From assembly GCF_903679515.1 (NCBI RefSeq), contig NZ_CAHOYM010000017.1, positions 1 through 36,041 on the forward strand: DNA of 36,041 nucleotides, in the 5' to 3' direction. Both the position numbers and the translations under genes were made by a program. How positions within the stretch are numbered: the stretch's first letter is position 1; each line of letters begins with the position of its first letter. The notes under the pieces are model-generated. The model was not told the DNA's origin and did not search any database. It saw only the letters and a program-made list of their open reading frames with translations. Shown in pieces: positions 27,493 to 36,024 of this stretch. Source of the DNA: Bartonella gabonensis. GTDB taxonomy: Bacteria; Pseudomonadota; Alphaproteobacteria; Rhizobiales; Rhizobiaceae.

Positions 27493-28075
27493 TTATATAA
27501 TGTCTTTTTTTGGAGGAGCCTCTCCTTCAAGTTCCCAATTAGCAATACCTGAAACCTGCTCAATGAAATCCTTTGTTAATTCACCATTTTTCTTTACATA
27601 TTTTTCAGCATTCTCTTGCAGCCATTCTACAAGCGTTGCTTTAACACTTGTACTTGGTGCAGCCTCGCTCACGGCTTCCCACGCCGCCACAGCTGCAGCA
27701 AGCTTTGTAGCATAGTGTGGATGATTTGGATTTTGAAATGCATATTTCTGATCTTTAATTTCATCAGAATCATTCTTAGGAAAGAAAAATGCAGGGCGAT
27801 AACCACGTGATAAAAGCCATTCTTTTAAATCTTTAACCTTGACTGTCGTCTTAGATTCATCATAATGATTCTATGAATATATTCTTAAGCTCTCTGAATT
27901 TGCTGCCAACAAAATAGAAGAATAGACCGCTCTAAATTTTGCCGATGATAACTTATTATTATTATCATCATCATAGATATCACTCTCCAGTAGACACGAA
28001 TGATTCTCAAACCTGCACTTTGCAGGGTTTATCCCAGCAATCAACAAAGCGGCATTTACCAACGTAAGGGGATTA
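27493..28075 (-). pseudogene. Phage-type hypothetical protein, interrupted by in-frame stop
   Basis: A single reading frame is interrupted by TAG. The first part (LTLVNAALLIAGINPAKCRF and on to LAANSESLRIYS) stops at 27871. The same frame continues NHYDESKTTVKVKDLKEWLL, then SRGYRPAFFFPKN, NPNHPHYATKLAAAVAAWEA, an acidic helical region (VEWLQENAEKYVKKNGELTK) and IANWELEGEAPPKKDII to the stop at 27493. The order resembles hypothetical proteins I recall from rhizobial and Bartonella prophage-type regions (a small N-domain, a KDLKxWLLSRG linker, a helical C-domain PNHPxYAxKLAAAVxAW). No start codon lies after the TAG until GTG 27690, and another stop precedes the first part. Dead gene. Confidence 0.55.
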
Positions 28076-28882
28076 GAAAGTCCCTAATAACCCAAATCGT
28101 CATCTATTTCCATATATTCCTCTTTTTTCTACAAAATTTAACCATTTTTCTAAACATCAAGAGTACTCTTCCTTTGATGTTTAAAGATTATGCACTTCTC
28201 ACATTGCAACTCATCCCATGCTTTAAACAAAAACACAGCGCCCCTTCTCGTGATTTACAAGGAAATGGTTTTGATTGCTTCAATATAAGAAGTTTTGAAG
28301 TGAGAGAATCCTACTGAATTTGGAGCTTTCATGCAAGATATAAGGTAAGGGACAAGGCGATAAATGCCCCTTCATAAAGCGTAAATTTTCATGCGTGATC
28401 AAACAATTTGATATGATAGATCTTGCTCGTTTATACACTCTAACCTTTAAAACCACTCCCAATCACAGCACAAAAGATGATTTGTCACACGCGAACAAAT
28501 CCACCTTAATGCTAATATCATAAGAGGACCGGCTTACACTTAAAGAAAAATGCGATGCGTAAAACTATACCATAAAAATGCCTATAATGAACCGCGTGAA
28601 AGATTGCCGCAACATTGGGAGACTCAAGTGTATGAATGAGTATGATGGTGCCGACATGTTCTTTTATGAAGCGCTAAAGATAAGAAGACTCAATGGCGTT
28701 TATATTACTTAACGGAGACTTTACCGCTCTACCCTTCACAAACACACTACAAAAAGGAGCTTGGATCGTTTGTGAGAAGGCCTCTTTTAGGAATCATCTC
28801 AAATTCCAAGAGTTGTTCTCGTTTTTTGAATGCATCAAATGAATGATGGTATGGGCTTATTTTTTTCCATACATTCTTGAGC
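28076..28882. other. Non-coding with repeat copy B
   Basis: ORFs here (28000-28317 plus, 28280-28462 minus) are unsupported. The sequence GAGAGAATCCTACTGAATTTGGAGCT at 28301-28330 is the inverted leading block of the dispersed repeat, and 28565-28690 is the second block. Confidence 0.45.
28565..28690 (+). repeat. Dispersed intergenic repeat, copy B second block
   Basis: AAAAATGCCTATAATGAAC, GCCGCAACATTGGGAGA and TGTTCTTTTATGAAGCGC match the second block of copies A (20290) and C (31075) in order and spacing. Confidence 0.5.
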
Positions 28883-29092
28883 CTAAATCCATTGGCTCTC
28901 GTACAAATAATTGGAATCCTCTATTGCAACGCTTCTTTTAGCAAAATAAAGCCTATTTTCTCTCAATTCTTTCACGCGCCCCTCTAAAAAACCTTGATAA
29001 ATCTCTTTTATTGATTTGCCCGCTTTAGTTTCATGGCTTCCCCACATTCTTTTTTTCTTACTGCAACCTTTTTGCAATTTCTCAGTTTTTAA
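28883..29092 (-). other. ORF fragment, basic, unknown
   Basis: An open frame KLQKGCSKKKRMWGSHETKA, then GKSIKEIYQGFLEGRVKELR and ending YLYESQWI, bounded upstream by a stop with only a TTG as possible start (29077). Composition is protein-like (charged helices), so it is probably the 3' end of a lost gene. No family recognised. Confidence 0.3.
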
Positions 29093-29127
29093 TTTTTAGC
29101 TTGACTTCTGGTTTATTTTTCTTATGT

Positions 29128-29144
29128 TTTAGAATTATTCTAAA
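29128..29144 (+). promoter_or_regulatory. Irr-type iron-control element (ICE box)
   Basis: Perfect dyad TTTAGAAT-T-ATTCTAAA, 17 bases before ATG 29162. It matches the rhizobial Irr box (TTTAGAA...TTCTAAA). In relatives Irr represses mbfA under low iron through such a site, and the overlap with the promoter/leader fits a repressor. Confidence 0.85.
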
Positions 29145-29161
29145 GTGCAAAGGAACAGAGA

Positions 29162-29971
29162 ATGTTGAAATCGTTTTTTTCATTTGTACAGCGTAAAACT
29201 CTGTTCTTTCGTTCAGCACAAACAATGATGCTTCAAGCGCTTCAGGCCAAAAAGCAACAGGCAGCGCTTTATTTAAAATATGCAAAAGCTCTAGAACCTT
29301 ATTCTTCTAAGGAAGCTGCAGTTTTTACGGCGATGGGTCTCCAAGAGCTTGAAAATTATAAGCAATTTTTGTGTCTTTCTTGCCATAATCGTGCACACAT
29401 GGCCAGTGGATTATGTGAGAAAACTTCTTTTATAAAAGACAAGGGTAGACAACCCTCCCCTAAAAAAACCGCAGCAAATCCCCCCATAAAAAAGCCTTCG
29501 AAAGCGGAAAAACAAACACTTTTGACATGGATTCAACCAGGTCTTGCAGGGTTAATGGATGGTTCTGTCTCCACCCTTGCCCCCATTTTTGCCGCAGCTT
29601 TTGCCACAGGAGAAACGCATCAAACTTTTTTGATCGGGCTCTCAGCTTCAATTGGTGCGGGACTTTCCATGGGTTTTACAGAAGCAGCCCATGATGACGG
29701 CAAATTATCAGGGCGTGGTTCGCCCTTGAAAAGAGGTCTTGCCAGCGGCATTATGACCACATTAGGCGGATTAGGGCATACGCTTCCCTATTTGATCAAC
29801 TCTTTTTACCTCGCAACAGTAATTGCCTTCATCATTGTTTTTTTCGAACTAGGTGCCATCGTTTGGATCCAGAACAAATACATGTCGACCCCTTTTTGGC
29901 GCGCCTCTTTACAGGTCATCATTGGAGGGGCTTTGGTTTTTGCCACAGGGATTATTATCGGCAGTGTCTGA
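29162..29971 (+). CDS. mbfA: MbfA-like membrane iron exporter (VIT1/CCC1 domain)
   Basis: 269 residues. In rhizobia MbfA exports excess iron: an N-terminal ferritin-like domain plus a C-terminal VIT1/CCC1 transporter domain. The transporter part is clear from residue 120: WIQPGLAGLMDGSVSTLAPI, FAAAFATGETHQTFLIGLSA, SMGFTEAAHDDGKLSGRGSP, a GIMTTLGGLGHTLPYLI segment and two last membrane helices. The N-terminal 90 residues are helical (ALYLKYAKALEPYSSKEAAV...MGLQELENYKQF) but no ExxH iron-binding pairs are visible, and the protein is shorter than the usual 310-330. The ferritin part is therefore degenerate or reduced. AAAGGAAC precedes the ATG, and an ICE box controls it. Confidence 0.8.
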   Translation: MLKSFFSFVQRKTLFFRSAQTMMLQALQAKKQQAALYLKYAKALEPYSSKEAAVFTAMGLQELENYKQFLCLSCHNRAHMASGLCEKTSFIKDKGRQPSPKKTAANPPIKKPSKAEKQTLLTWIQPGLAGLMDGSVSTLAPIFAAAFATGETHQTFLIGLSASIGAGLSMGFTEAAHDDGKLSGRGSPLKRGLASGIMTTLGGLGHTLPYLINSFYLATVIAFIIVFFELGAIVWIQNKYMSTPFWRASLQVIIGGALVFATGIIIGSV

Positions 29972-30231
29972 AAAATCTCACCGGTAACAAATTATTGAAG
30001 TCTCAAATAAACGCATATCTCTTTGTAGGCATCAAATCATCATGGGAAATGCCCTCATTGAAAGGGCCCTTATGGTGCTTTGGCATGCATACTTCAGCGT
30101 CTTGTGGATCAACAATAGATAATCACCAAGCTCTGGGGACAACCCGTATCAAAAAACCTTTATCGACTTGTTTTATAGATATCTTTTGTTAAAGTATCAT
30201 TTTTTTCTAAACCTCATATTTTGGAAATGCC
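29972..30231 (+). other. Non-coding gap
   Basis: No gene. The overlapping ORF 29863-30192 is a shadow of mbfA extended by chance. Confidence 0.5.
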
Positions 30232-30777
30232 TTGATCATGTCGCACATTGAAACCAACGCACCTCTTAACAACCAAGAAAATTGTGTCTCTTCTCAAGCT
30301 TCACCCCCTGTGACTTTATTCGTTCAGCGTCTTGCACACGGACAAGGTTTAGAACTTCCTCACTACGCAACAGCGGGGTCTGCGGGTCTTGATCTACGCG
30401 CAGCCATTGGAGAAGAAGAAACCCTCACCCTTGCGCCGGGGCAGCGTGCCCTTATTCCAACCGGTCTTATTTTTCATTTATCACCAGGGTATGAAGCACA
30501 AATACGTCCACGTTCTGGTTTAGCTTTAAAGCATGGCATCACATGCCTCAACACCCCTGGAACGATTGATAGTGATTACCGTGGTGAAGTCAAAGTTCTT
30601 CTCATCAATTGTGGTCAGGAAGACTTTTCTATTGAACGAGGCATGCGCATTGCCCAAACAATCATCTCTCCCGTCACAAAAGTCAATGTTTGTGCCATTG
30701 AACCAGAGCAAAAGGACAACCAAAGCCATGCAGAGAGCCGTGGAACAGGTGGTTTTGGTTCAACAGGCCATACTTAA
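30232..30777 (+). CDS. dut: dUTP diphosphatase (dUTPase)
   Basis: 181 residues. Hydrolyses dUTP to dUMP and pyrophosphate, keeping uracil out of DNA and feeding dTMP synthesis; works as a trimer in the cytosol. All five family motifs are present in order: [10 protein letters not shown] (1), [11 protein letters not shown] (2), [17 protein letters not shown] (3, with catalytic Asp and Tyr), [11 protein letters not shown] (4) and GTGGFGSTG (5, closing the active site). An N-terminal extension of about 30 residues is polar and variable. An alternative start is ATG 30238. It sits between mbfA and the exbD remnant as a single gene. Confidence 0.97.
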   Translation: MIMSHIETNAPLNNQENCVSSQASPPVTLFVQRLAHGQGLELPHYATAGSAGLDLRAAIGEEETLTLAPGQRALIPTGLIFHLSPGYEAQIRPRSGLALKHGITCLNTPGTIDSDYRGEVKVLLINCGQEDFSIERGMRIAQTIISPVTKVNVCAIEPEQKDNQSHAESRGTGGFGSTGHT

Positions 30778-30964
30778 AAAGCTGTAAAAAATCTTTACCC
30801 TTAAGGACCGTGCCCTTATTCTCACAAGTCTTTCATTGATCACTCAAGGCGCGTTTTTGAAGCACGCATCCTTCCACGCGCCTCACTGCCCCCACTCTCC
30901 AGATTACCTTAACATATTGAGAATGATTGACAGGCATAATCCAGAAGACACACTTTTTTGATTG

Positions 30965-31180
30965 GATTAAGATCCAAATGCCATAAGATTTTCTCATTGC
31001 CAATCTGTTTTTGCTACCATCATCCCCATGCCTCTTACCCGTTACAAGCGCTGCTGTCCATAGAGATAAAAACTGAAAAAATGCCTATAATAAACAGGTA
31101 TGCCAAGGGCAGCCGCAACATTGGGAGAGCATAAACGACACTCATGTGCTCATTTATAAGGCATCAAGATGATAGCGCTC
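30965..31180 (+). repeat. Dispersed intergenic repeat, copy C
   Basis: Leading block GATCCAAATGCCATAAGATT...CCAATCTGTTTTT (30969-31013) and second block AAAATGCCTATAATAAACAG ... GCCGCAACATTGGGAGAG (31078-31130), same order as copy A. Confidence 0.5.
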
Positions 31181-31244
31181 AATAGATTTTTTTTATTCTT
31201 ATTTTATAAGGGCATGACCACTCATTCACGAGCACCGTTGCACA

Positions 31245-31440
31245 ATCTTTAACTGTATTCGGACACAACGAACAATGACCTCTGTTGTTTTATAGCACAC
31301 CTCTGGCAGCAATATTGAGAGAGTTTTGCTCCCCCTATAAGATAAATTTTAGGCTCTCCCGCTCATGGGTCTTTGGTTTAATAAATCAATAACAGTTCCC
31401 TCATCAATAGCACTTTACGACTTTAATGAGAGGACTTTTC
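31245..31440 (-). pseudogene. Decayed partial copy of exbD
   Basis: Aligns by eye with exbD DNA 31568-31760: GC.GCAA.ATTG..AGA.TTTTGC, then ATGGGTCTTTGGTTTAATAAATCAATAACA against ATGCGTATTTGATTTAATAAATCGATGACA. Same orientation as exbD and shifted by about 326 bases. It covers the region coding for the end of the periplasmic domain. Not translatable. Confidence 0.6.
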
Positions 31441-31509
31441 TTCCTTTTAAAAAAGTTATTTTTTTATCATGGGGCAGAAACTGTTTCAGAAACATGAGTA
31501 TTTACGGCA

Positions 31510-32067
31510 TCACTTATGAGTTACCGCTTTCACCTGCTCCACTCCGTTAGCGCCCACTCCCTCGATAGCACTGTCTGTCACAACAGGTCCACCTGTCGCA
31601 TCGGCTATTTTATGATTGCCCCCACCTCTTGCGGCAAGATTGGAAGAATTTTGCAATCCGACAAGACCAATTTTACCATATCCAGCCATGCGTATTTGAT
31701 TTAATAAATCGATGACAATGCCATAATCAATTTCACTATCAGCTTTGATTAAAATTTTTGTCTCTAAATTTTGCTTGGTTGCCCTTAACAAAGTTTCTCT
31801 TAAGACTGCTTGTTCTATAAGATGATCGCCAATATAAAGAGAATGATCCTTTTGCAAAGTAACATACAAGGGTTCGTCAGGTTGAACAACTGAAGGCGCT
31901 TGAGTGAGGGAAGGAAGCTGAACAGGAATAACAGATGTTGCCAACGGTGCAGCAACCATAAAAACAATCAACAACACCAACACAACATCAATAAAGGGGG
32001 TCACATTGATTTCGCTGTGCAACCCACTCTCATCTATCTCGCAATCATCATTAAAGCTTGCTTTCAT
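31510..32067 (-). CDS. exbD: ExbD/TolR-type energy-transducing protein
   Basis: 185 residues. With ExbB it uses the proton gradient to drive TonB-dependent uptake (heme, siderophores). N-terminal part LHSEINVTPFIDVVLVLLIV has the family's INVTPFIDVxLVLLI with the proton-path Asp in the only membrane segment. The periplasmic domain follows, including ILIKADSEIDYGIVIDLLNQIRMAGYGKIGLV. The last about 40 residues (LAARGGGNHKIADATGG ... VKAVTHK) extend beyond the usual end near 140-150 and are low-complexity. Its ATG overlaps the exbB stop (ATGA), so translation is coupled. No tonB follows. Confidence 0.88.
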   Translation of the reverse strand: MKASFNDDCEIDESGLHSEINVTPFIDVVLVLLIVFMVAAPLATSVIPVQLPSLTQAPSVVQPDEPLYVTLQKDHSLYIGDHLIEQAVLRETLLRATKQNLETKILIKADSEIDYGIVIDLLNQIRMAGYGKIGLVGLQNSSNLAARGGGNHKIADATGGPVVTDSAIEGVGANGVEQVKAVTHK

Positions 32068-32939
32068 TTTTTATGACTTTTCTGTTGTTTTTGTCGATCC
32101 AGTTCACGGCTCAAGAGCCTTTCAAGAGCCGCAGCGATATCACCTAAATCACTGCGATAACCATTCAAAGCGCGCATAAGGCTATTATACATAACAACGG
32201 CAGGAATCGCCACAAAAAGCCCCATCGCCGTTGCAAATAAGGCTTCGGCAATTCCAGGAGCAACCACATCAAGGCGCGTTGTTTGCGATTGAGCAATCCC
32301 AATAAAAGAATTCATAATTCCCCAAACCGTTGCAAAAAGCCCCACAAAGGGCGCAATAGCGCCAATGGTTGCAAGAACAGCGCTCCCACATGCAACACGG
32401 CGTGTTGCAGCCAGCAAGCAGCGCGATAAAAGCGAGTGAACCCTTTCTTTTAAACCTTCATGAACATCGCGGACATAAATATCGCGAGAAACATCTCCAT
32501 ATTGGTCGTTTTCCTCATAAAAGAGAATATCTTCAAGCGTTTGTGCACTTTTCTTTGGATTGGCTCTCTCAACAGAGCTTTCGCTTGTCCCTTCAGACGC
32601 AACAAAATGAACCTGTTGTGTCGAAAGATAGACCTCTTTAAGGACTTCTTTAAAAAAAAACACCCCAGCCCCTTTGCTTTCTTTCAAGCTAGCAGCCAAA
32701 CGGGTAAGAGTCTGCGCATTAAGAACCAATCGGAGTTCATGACGCACGCGCCGTTTTGCCAAAGTGATCTCAATAATTTTCACAAAAGCAATTGTCCAAG
32801 ACACCAAAGAAGCAAGCAACAAAAGAACGATAACAGCTTTCACCACCCAATCAGCAGCCATAAACATAGAAAAAGGGGAAAAATCATGCCCTGCCAATAC
32901 AGCAGAAGGGCTCTCTAAAGGGACTGTTTCAGATTCCAT
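32064..32939 (-). CDS. exbB: ExbB/TolQ/MotA-type proton channel protein
   Basis: 291 residues, longer than the common 230-260 because of a charged insert (residues about 105-150) between the first and second membrane segments. Membrane segments lie near 33-55, 192-215 and 235-258. The MotA/TolQ/ExbB core is visible: VLATIGAIAPFVGLFATVWG, IMNSFIGIAQ, and APGIAEALFATAMGLFVAIPAVVMYN with the Thr/Ala-rich proton path. First gene of the exbB-exbD operon. Its upstream region carries the palindrome at 33063 and a half Irr-type site (ATTCTAAAG) near 33105. Confidence 0.9.
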   Translation of the reverse strand: MESETVPLESPSAVLAGHDFSPFSMFMAADWVVKAVIVLLLLASLVSWTIAFVKIIEITLAKRRVRHELRLVLNAQTLTRLAASLKESKGAGVFFFKEVLKEVYLSTQQVHFVASEGTSESSVERANPKKSAQTLEDILFYEENDQYGDVSRDIYVRDVHEGLKERVHSLLSRCLLAATRRVACGSAVLATIGAIAPFVGLFATVWGIMNSFIGIAQSQTTRLDVVAPGIAEALFATAMGLFVAIPAVVMYNSLMRALNGYRSDLGDIAAALERLLSRELDRQKQQKSHKK

Positions 32940-33062
32940 TTTTGTCTCACACTCTTATGGTCTTACATTGTTTATACGCTCAATCACCACCCCGCAGAGC
33001 ATCACTGTTCCACAATACCACTTCCCTTCAACATCACTTTTGCATTCCTCTTAAGAAAGAAA

Positions 33063-33078
33063 ACTTGATAAATCAAGT
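33063..33078. promoter_or_regulatory. 16-bp palindrome upstream of exbB
   Basis: ACTTGAT-AA-ATCAAGT, a perfect dyad 124 bases before the exbB start. The arms recall FNR-type half-sites (TTGAT/ATCAA), but the spacer is two bases rather than four. Bound protein unknown. The rest of 32940-33769 has no supported gene. Confidence 0.3.
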
Positions 33079-33769
33079 ATAGTTTTATTCCCTAAATTGT
33101 CTCTTATTCTAAAGAAATCATTCAAGAAATTCTTTTATAACCTTTCACAAATTTATCTTACTTAAATCAATTTACTCTGTAAATTTGGCAAAATGATAAA
33201 CTTGTAAGAAATATCCCGTACAATATTTCCCCGTACAGTATTTCAATATGTAAAAATAATGCATCATCGTTCTACTGATAAAATATTGACTTATAAATAA
33301 TTTATCATCATTTCTGTTGAATGAGCCGCTCATATCGCAAGCTTTCCTCATTGTAACGGCTCTTTATAAATCCCACAAAAAATTTGCCACCATGGGATAA
33401 TTTGTAAAAGACAATCGCCTTCTTTTAAACAAGCAAAAAGCATAACAAAAATGGCATAACTTCTCCTGCAAAATTGCCACAACTATATTTTTACCTGCAC
33501 CAATCCTTAAAAAAACCAGTCTCAACAAGACCTCTTTATAAAAAAACTTATACCACAAGAAGCTGAAAAATACTGCTGAATGCCTTGAAATACATAAGAC
33601 AACTTCCACAGATGAGAGTTATTTTATCACAAACAATTTTAAATTGCACAAAACGAAGGGAACCAAAAAAACACTTTTGGCGTTACCTAAACAGTAAAAA
33701 TTTTCACTCCAATGCAAATGATTACGATGAACACACCAACACAACGATACAAGAGAGGGATAGAACATC

Positions 33770-34108
33770 ATGGCCAATCATAAAACAACACAAAACAATA
33801 AAAAATCCGCAGACAAAGACCTACAAAACGAGCTCCAGGGACAGTTAGAAACGTTACGCCATGAAATTTCAGGGATGACCTCAACACTGACAGATCTTGG
33901 TGCAAAAAAATTCAATGCCGCCAAAGACAAAGCAGAAAAACTGTATCACTCAGCGAAAGAAAGTAGCGAAGATATCATGGCTCAGGCAAAAGACAAAATC
34001 AGTGATCTTGAACAAACCATGAATGAATGCGTTCGCAAAAATCCAGGCAAAAGCGTTTTGTTTGCCGCAGGCGTTGGTTTTATTCTTTCTCAGTTACTGC
34101 GTCGTTAA
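33770..34108 (+). CDS. DUF883 (ElaB/YqjD-like) membrane-anchored protein
   Basis: 112 residues: a polar N-terminus, a long amphipathic coiled-coil helix (LETLRHEISGMTSTLTDLGA to ISDLEQTMNECVRKNPG) and a single C-terminal membrane segment KSVLFAAGVGFILSQLLRR. This is the ElaB/YqjD/DUF883 plan; in E. coli such proteins tether ribosomes to the inner membrane in stationary phase. GAGGGA precedes the ATG. The gene ends three bases before the next one, which encodes its usual YqjE-like partner. Confidence 0.8.
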   Translation: MANHKTTQNNKKSADKDLQNELQGQLETLRHEISGMTSTLTDLGAKKFNAAKDKAEKLYHSAKESSEDIMAQAKDKISDLEQTMNECVRKNPGKSVLFAAGVGFILSQLLRR

Positions 34109-34111
34109 GCA

Positions 34112-34564
34112 ATGCATAAGTTTATCGCGCCTCTTTTAAACCATCTTGTCGGTGGAGGGCTAAAAAGCACTGTCAAGCAAGTGCGCCTTCAAGCAATTTG
34201 CTGTGGGTTTATTGGCATTTCATTTTTCATGGCTTTGCTTTTTTTATGTCTCATTGGTTTTCTGGCGTTATGTAGTGTTATGAAGCCTCTTTTTGCCGCC
34301 AGCATCATGTTTTTCATTTGGCTTTTTCTTGCAGGATTAGCGCTTATGATCAATCGAGTTCTCAAGGCTTATCAACGCTATAACCAACAAAAAAAGACCG
34401 AAGAACAACGCCATAAACTGATGACAGATGCAACAGTTTCCAGTCTTGCTGCTCTCAGTCAACATCTCCCTTTTGCCAAATTGGGTGTGCCCATTCTGGG
34501 ACTAGCAACATATTTCCTGTGGAGAAAAGATAAAAAAGACCGTCTTTCTGATGAAAATATGTAA
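34112..34564 (+). CDS. YqjE-like membrane protein (phage-holin III superfamily)
   Basis: 150 residues. Two adjacent membrane segments (about 28-55 CGFIGISFFMALLFLCLIGF and 62-83), a short basic cytoplasmic helix (LKAYQRYNQQKKTEEQRHK) and a C-terminal amphipathic or third segment (LGVPILGLATYFLWRKDKK). The plan and pairing with the DUF883 gene match the yqjD-yqjE arrangement. Physiological role is poorly known. Two-gene operon with a strong terminator. Confidence 0.7.
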   Translation: MHKFIAPLLNHLVGGGLKSTVKQVRLQAICCGFIGISFFMALLFLCLIGFLALCSVMKPLFAASIMFFIWLFLAGLALMINRVLKAYQRYNQQKKTEEQRHKLMTDATVSSLAALSQHLPFAKLGVPILGLATYFLWRKDKKDRLSDENM

Positions 34565-34585
34565 GACTGTCATCTTAATCCCCCG

Positions 34586-34625
34586 AAGTGCTTTCTTTAT
34601 ACAATATAAAGAAAGCACTTTTTTA
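34586..34625 (+). terminator. Rho-independent terminator
   Basis: AAGTGCTTTCTTTATA-CAA-TATAAAGAAAGCACTT, a 16-pair perfect stem followed by TTTT, 22 bases after the YqjE-like stop. Confidence 0.92.
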
Positions 34626-34809
34626 TTGTTTTTTAGCTTCTAAGCGTCTGAGAAGAAATCTCCTTCATTTTTGCTCAAAATTCCATAGCACCGCTAAAAT
34701 CTCTTTAAACACGACACCCTCTTTTTCACGAACATAGCAACATCAGGCAAAGCTTCAGTTAAAAAATCTGGTTTAATTTGCCATTTTTTGTTTTTAGAAA
34801 AAAGTCATT

Positions 34810-35154
34810 TTAGCCTTCTCTAGACTTATCCCTTTTACCACGACAGAAGATCACGTGAGTGACTTGAGTGTGTGCAGAGTAAGCTGAACACTCATTTTTG
34901 TTACCATTACAATTCTGTTTAAGGGTTGTATGTTCTACGTGTATTTTGTCAGCAAAATGCCTATATTTTGTTTTTGATGTTTTTTGCTTAAAACATCTCT
35001 CTAAAATCCATTCCAAAAGACGAATTGCTTTGTGCAATTTTTCCACTGAAACTTTAGCCGACCGCCCAATAATATGAATGATTTTTTGTATTCTAGAAAA
35101 AATCCATGATGTAAATGGGGTAGCTTCAATTACTGCGTAAGAGGCTTTAATTTG
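34810..35154 (-). other. Open frame, possible truncated gene
   Basis: A frame open from 35154 reads QIKASYAVIEATPFTSWIFS, then RIQKIIHIIGRSAKVSVEKL and KAIRLLEWILERCFKQKTSK, ending KRDKSREG at 34810. The only likely start is GTG 35046. The basic, helical composition looks protein-like, but I recognise no family, and the lack of an upstream start suggests a truncated relic. Confidence 0.3.
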
Positions 35155-35294
35155 TCACCCCCCCTTAAAAACAATTTTCCATGACAAGCGTTGTCCATCA
35201 TGACACGAAGTGGATTGTGGTCAACGTTTACCTGATAAGGCTCGTTGTAGAATATTGTCTTCATTTTTAAACAGCCCTAAAAAGGAGGCGTTCA

Positions 35295-35852
35295 TTAATC
35301 ATGATCAATCGGATTATAGCTCCCGTTATCTCTTCGCCAATCCTCTAGTTGTTGAAGTTGGCTCGACCACAAGCCAACTTGTGCTTTTTGAGCCGTCAAT
35401 TGTAAATTTTTATAATCTGCGGGGGAAGGAAAATTATGCTGATCTTTGGTTAAAACCATCAATCCTTCTGAAAGCCCTAAGCGCGCCAGATCAACCCCAT
35501 CCACAAAACACTGTGCATAATGAACTTGTTTAATGACACGGGCTTGCCGACACGTAACATTTTGATCAATTGTTTTTGTAACAAGCCACGCTGTGACAAA
35601 AGCTCCACAGGGCCACTTAACACCATTGCGTGCGGCAAATTGCCGAATTTCACAAGTTTCCACACCATATAAGCAGATATTGCGCATGATTCTTTTTCTC
35701 CAGCCCTCATCCACGGGTGTGATCATTTTAAAAGTAACACCACTTGTCACCTCTATAGCACCGGAATAGACGGGGACATTTTCTTCATAAAATTGTCTTG
35801 ATAACGATTCTAACAGTGCAGACACATCTTGTCTTTGCGCATGATCATCCAT
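35295..35852 (-). CDS. Nuclease-fold (thermonuclease-like) protein, catalytic residues apparently missing
   Basis: 185 residues. The layout resembles rhizobial thermonuclease-family (SNase-like) proteins: an OB-type start VYSGAIEVTSGVTFKM, RNICLYGVETCEIRQFA where active enzymes have RLxGIDxPE, the Cys-bearing GVKWPCGAFVTAWLV, VTCRQ, and a late FVDGVDLARLGLSEGLMVLT ending with AQVGLWSS. The first catalytic Asp (usually DGDT) is replaced by TSGVT, so cleavage activity is doubtful; a structural or periplasmic binding role is possible. The stop of an upstream frame that encodes a membrane anchor (35854-36024) lies one base before this ATG, suggesting one broken gene. Confidence 0.55.
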   Translation of the reverse strand: MDDHAQRQDVSALLESLSRQFYEENVPVYSGAIEVTSGVTFKMITPVDEGWRKRIMRNICLYGVETCEIRQFAARNGVKWPCGAFVTAWLVTKTIDQNVTCRQARVIKQVHYAQCFVDGVDLARLGLSEGLMVLTKDQHNFPSPADYKNLQLTAQKAQVGLWSSQLQQLEDWRRDNGSYNPIDHD

Positions 35853-35853
35853 T

Positions 35854-36024
35854 TTACATCTGGTTCTTGAAACCGTTTTTCCACTGTCTTCTGTATCTTT
35901 TGTACAACAGGGTTTTGCATAAAATCTTCAGAGTTTTGACTAAAATAAAAAACAACTGAAAGAATAAAACAAATAAAAAACAGATATTTAAATGCTGATC
36001 GAAAAGGTTTTTAAAAAGTCTCAT
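35854..36024 (-). pseudogene. Probable N-terminal membrane anchor of the nuclease-fold protein, out of frame
   Basis: ATG 36024 reads MRLFKNLFDQHLNICFLFVL and one membrane segment, then turns basic and stops at 35854. A third frame in the same stretch reads QNSEDFMQNPVVQKIQKTVE and KRFQEPDVK, a plausible periplasmic linker. Joined, the pieces would give a membrane-anchored form of the downstream protein. Close to the window edge. Confidence 0.4.

Noticed and set aside
28000-28317. 105-codon plus-strand ORF
   Set aside because: Overlaps the broken phage-type gene on the other strand and has no coding features.
33364-33609. 81-codon minus ORF upstream of the DUF883 gene
   Set aside because: No ribosome site or recognisable motif; AT-rich intergenic composition.
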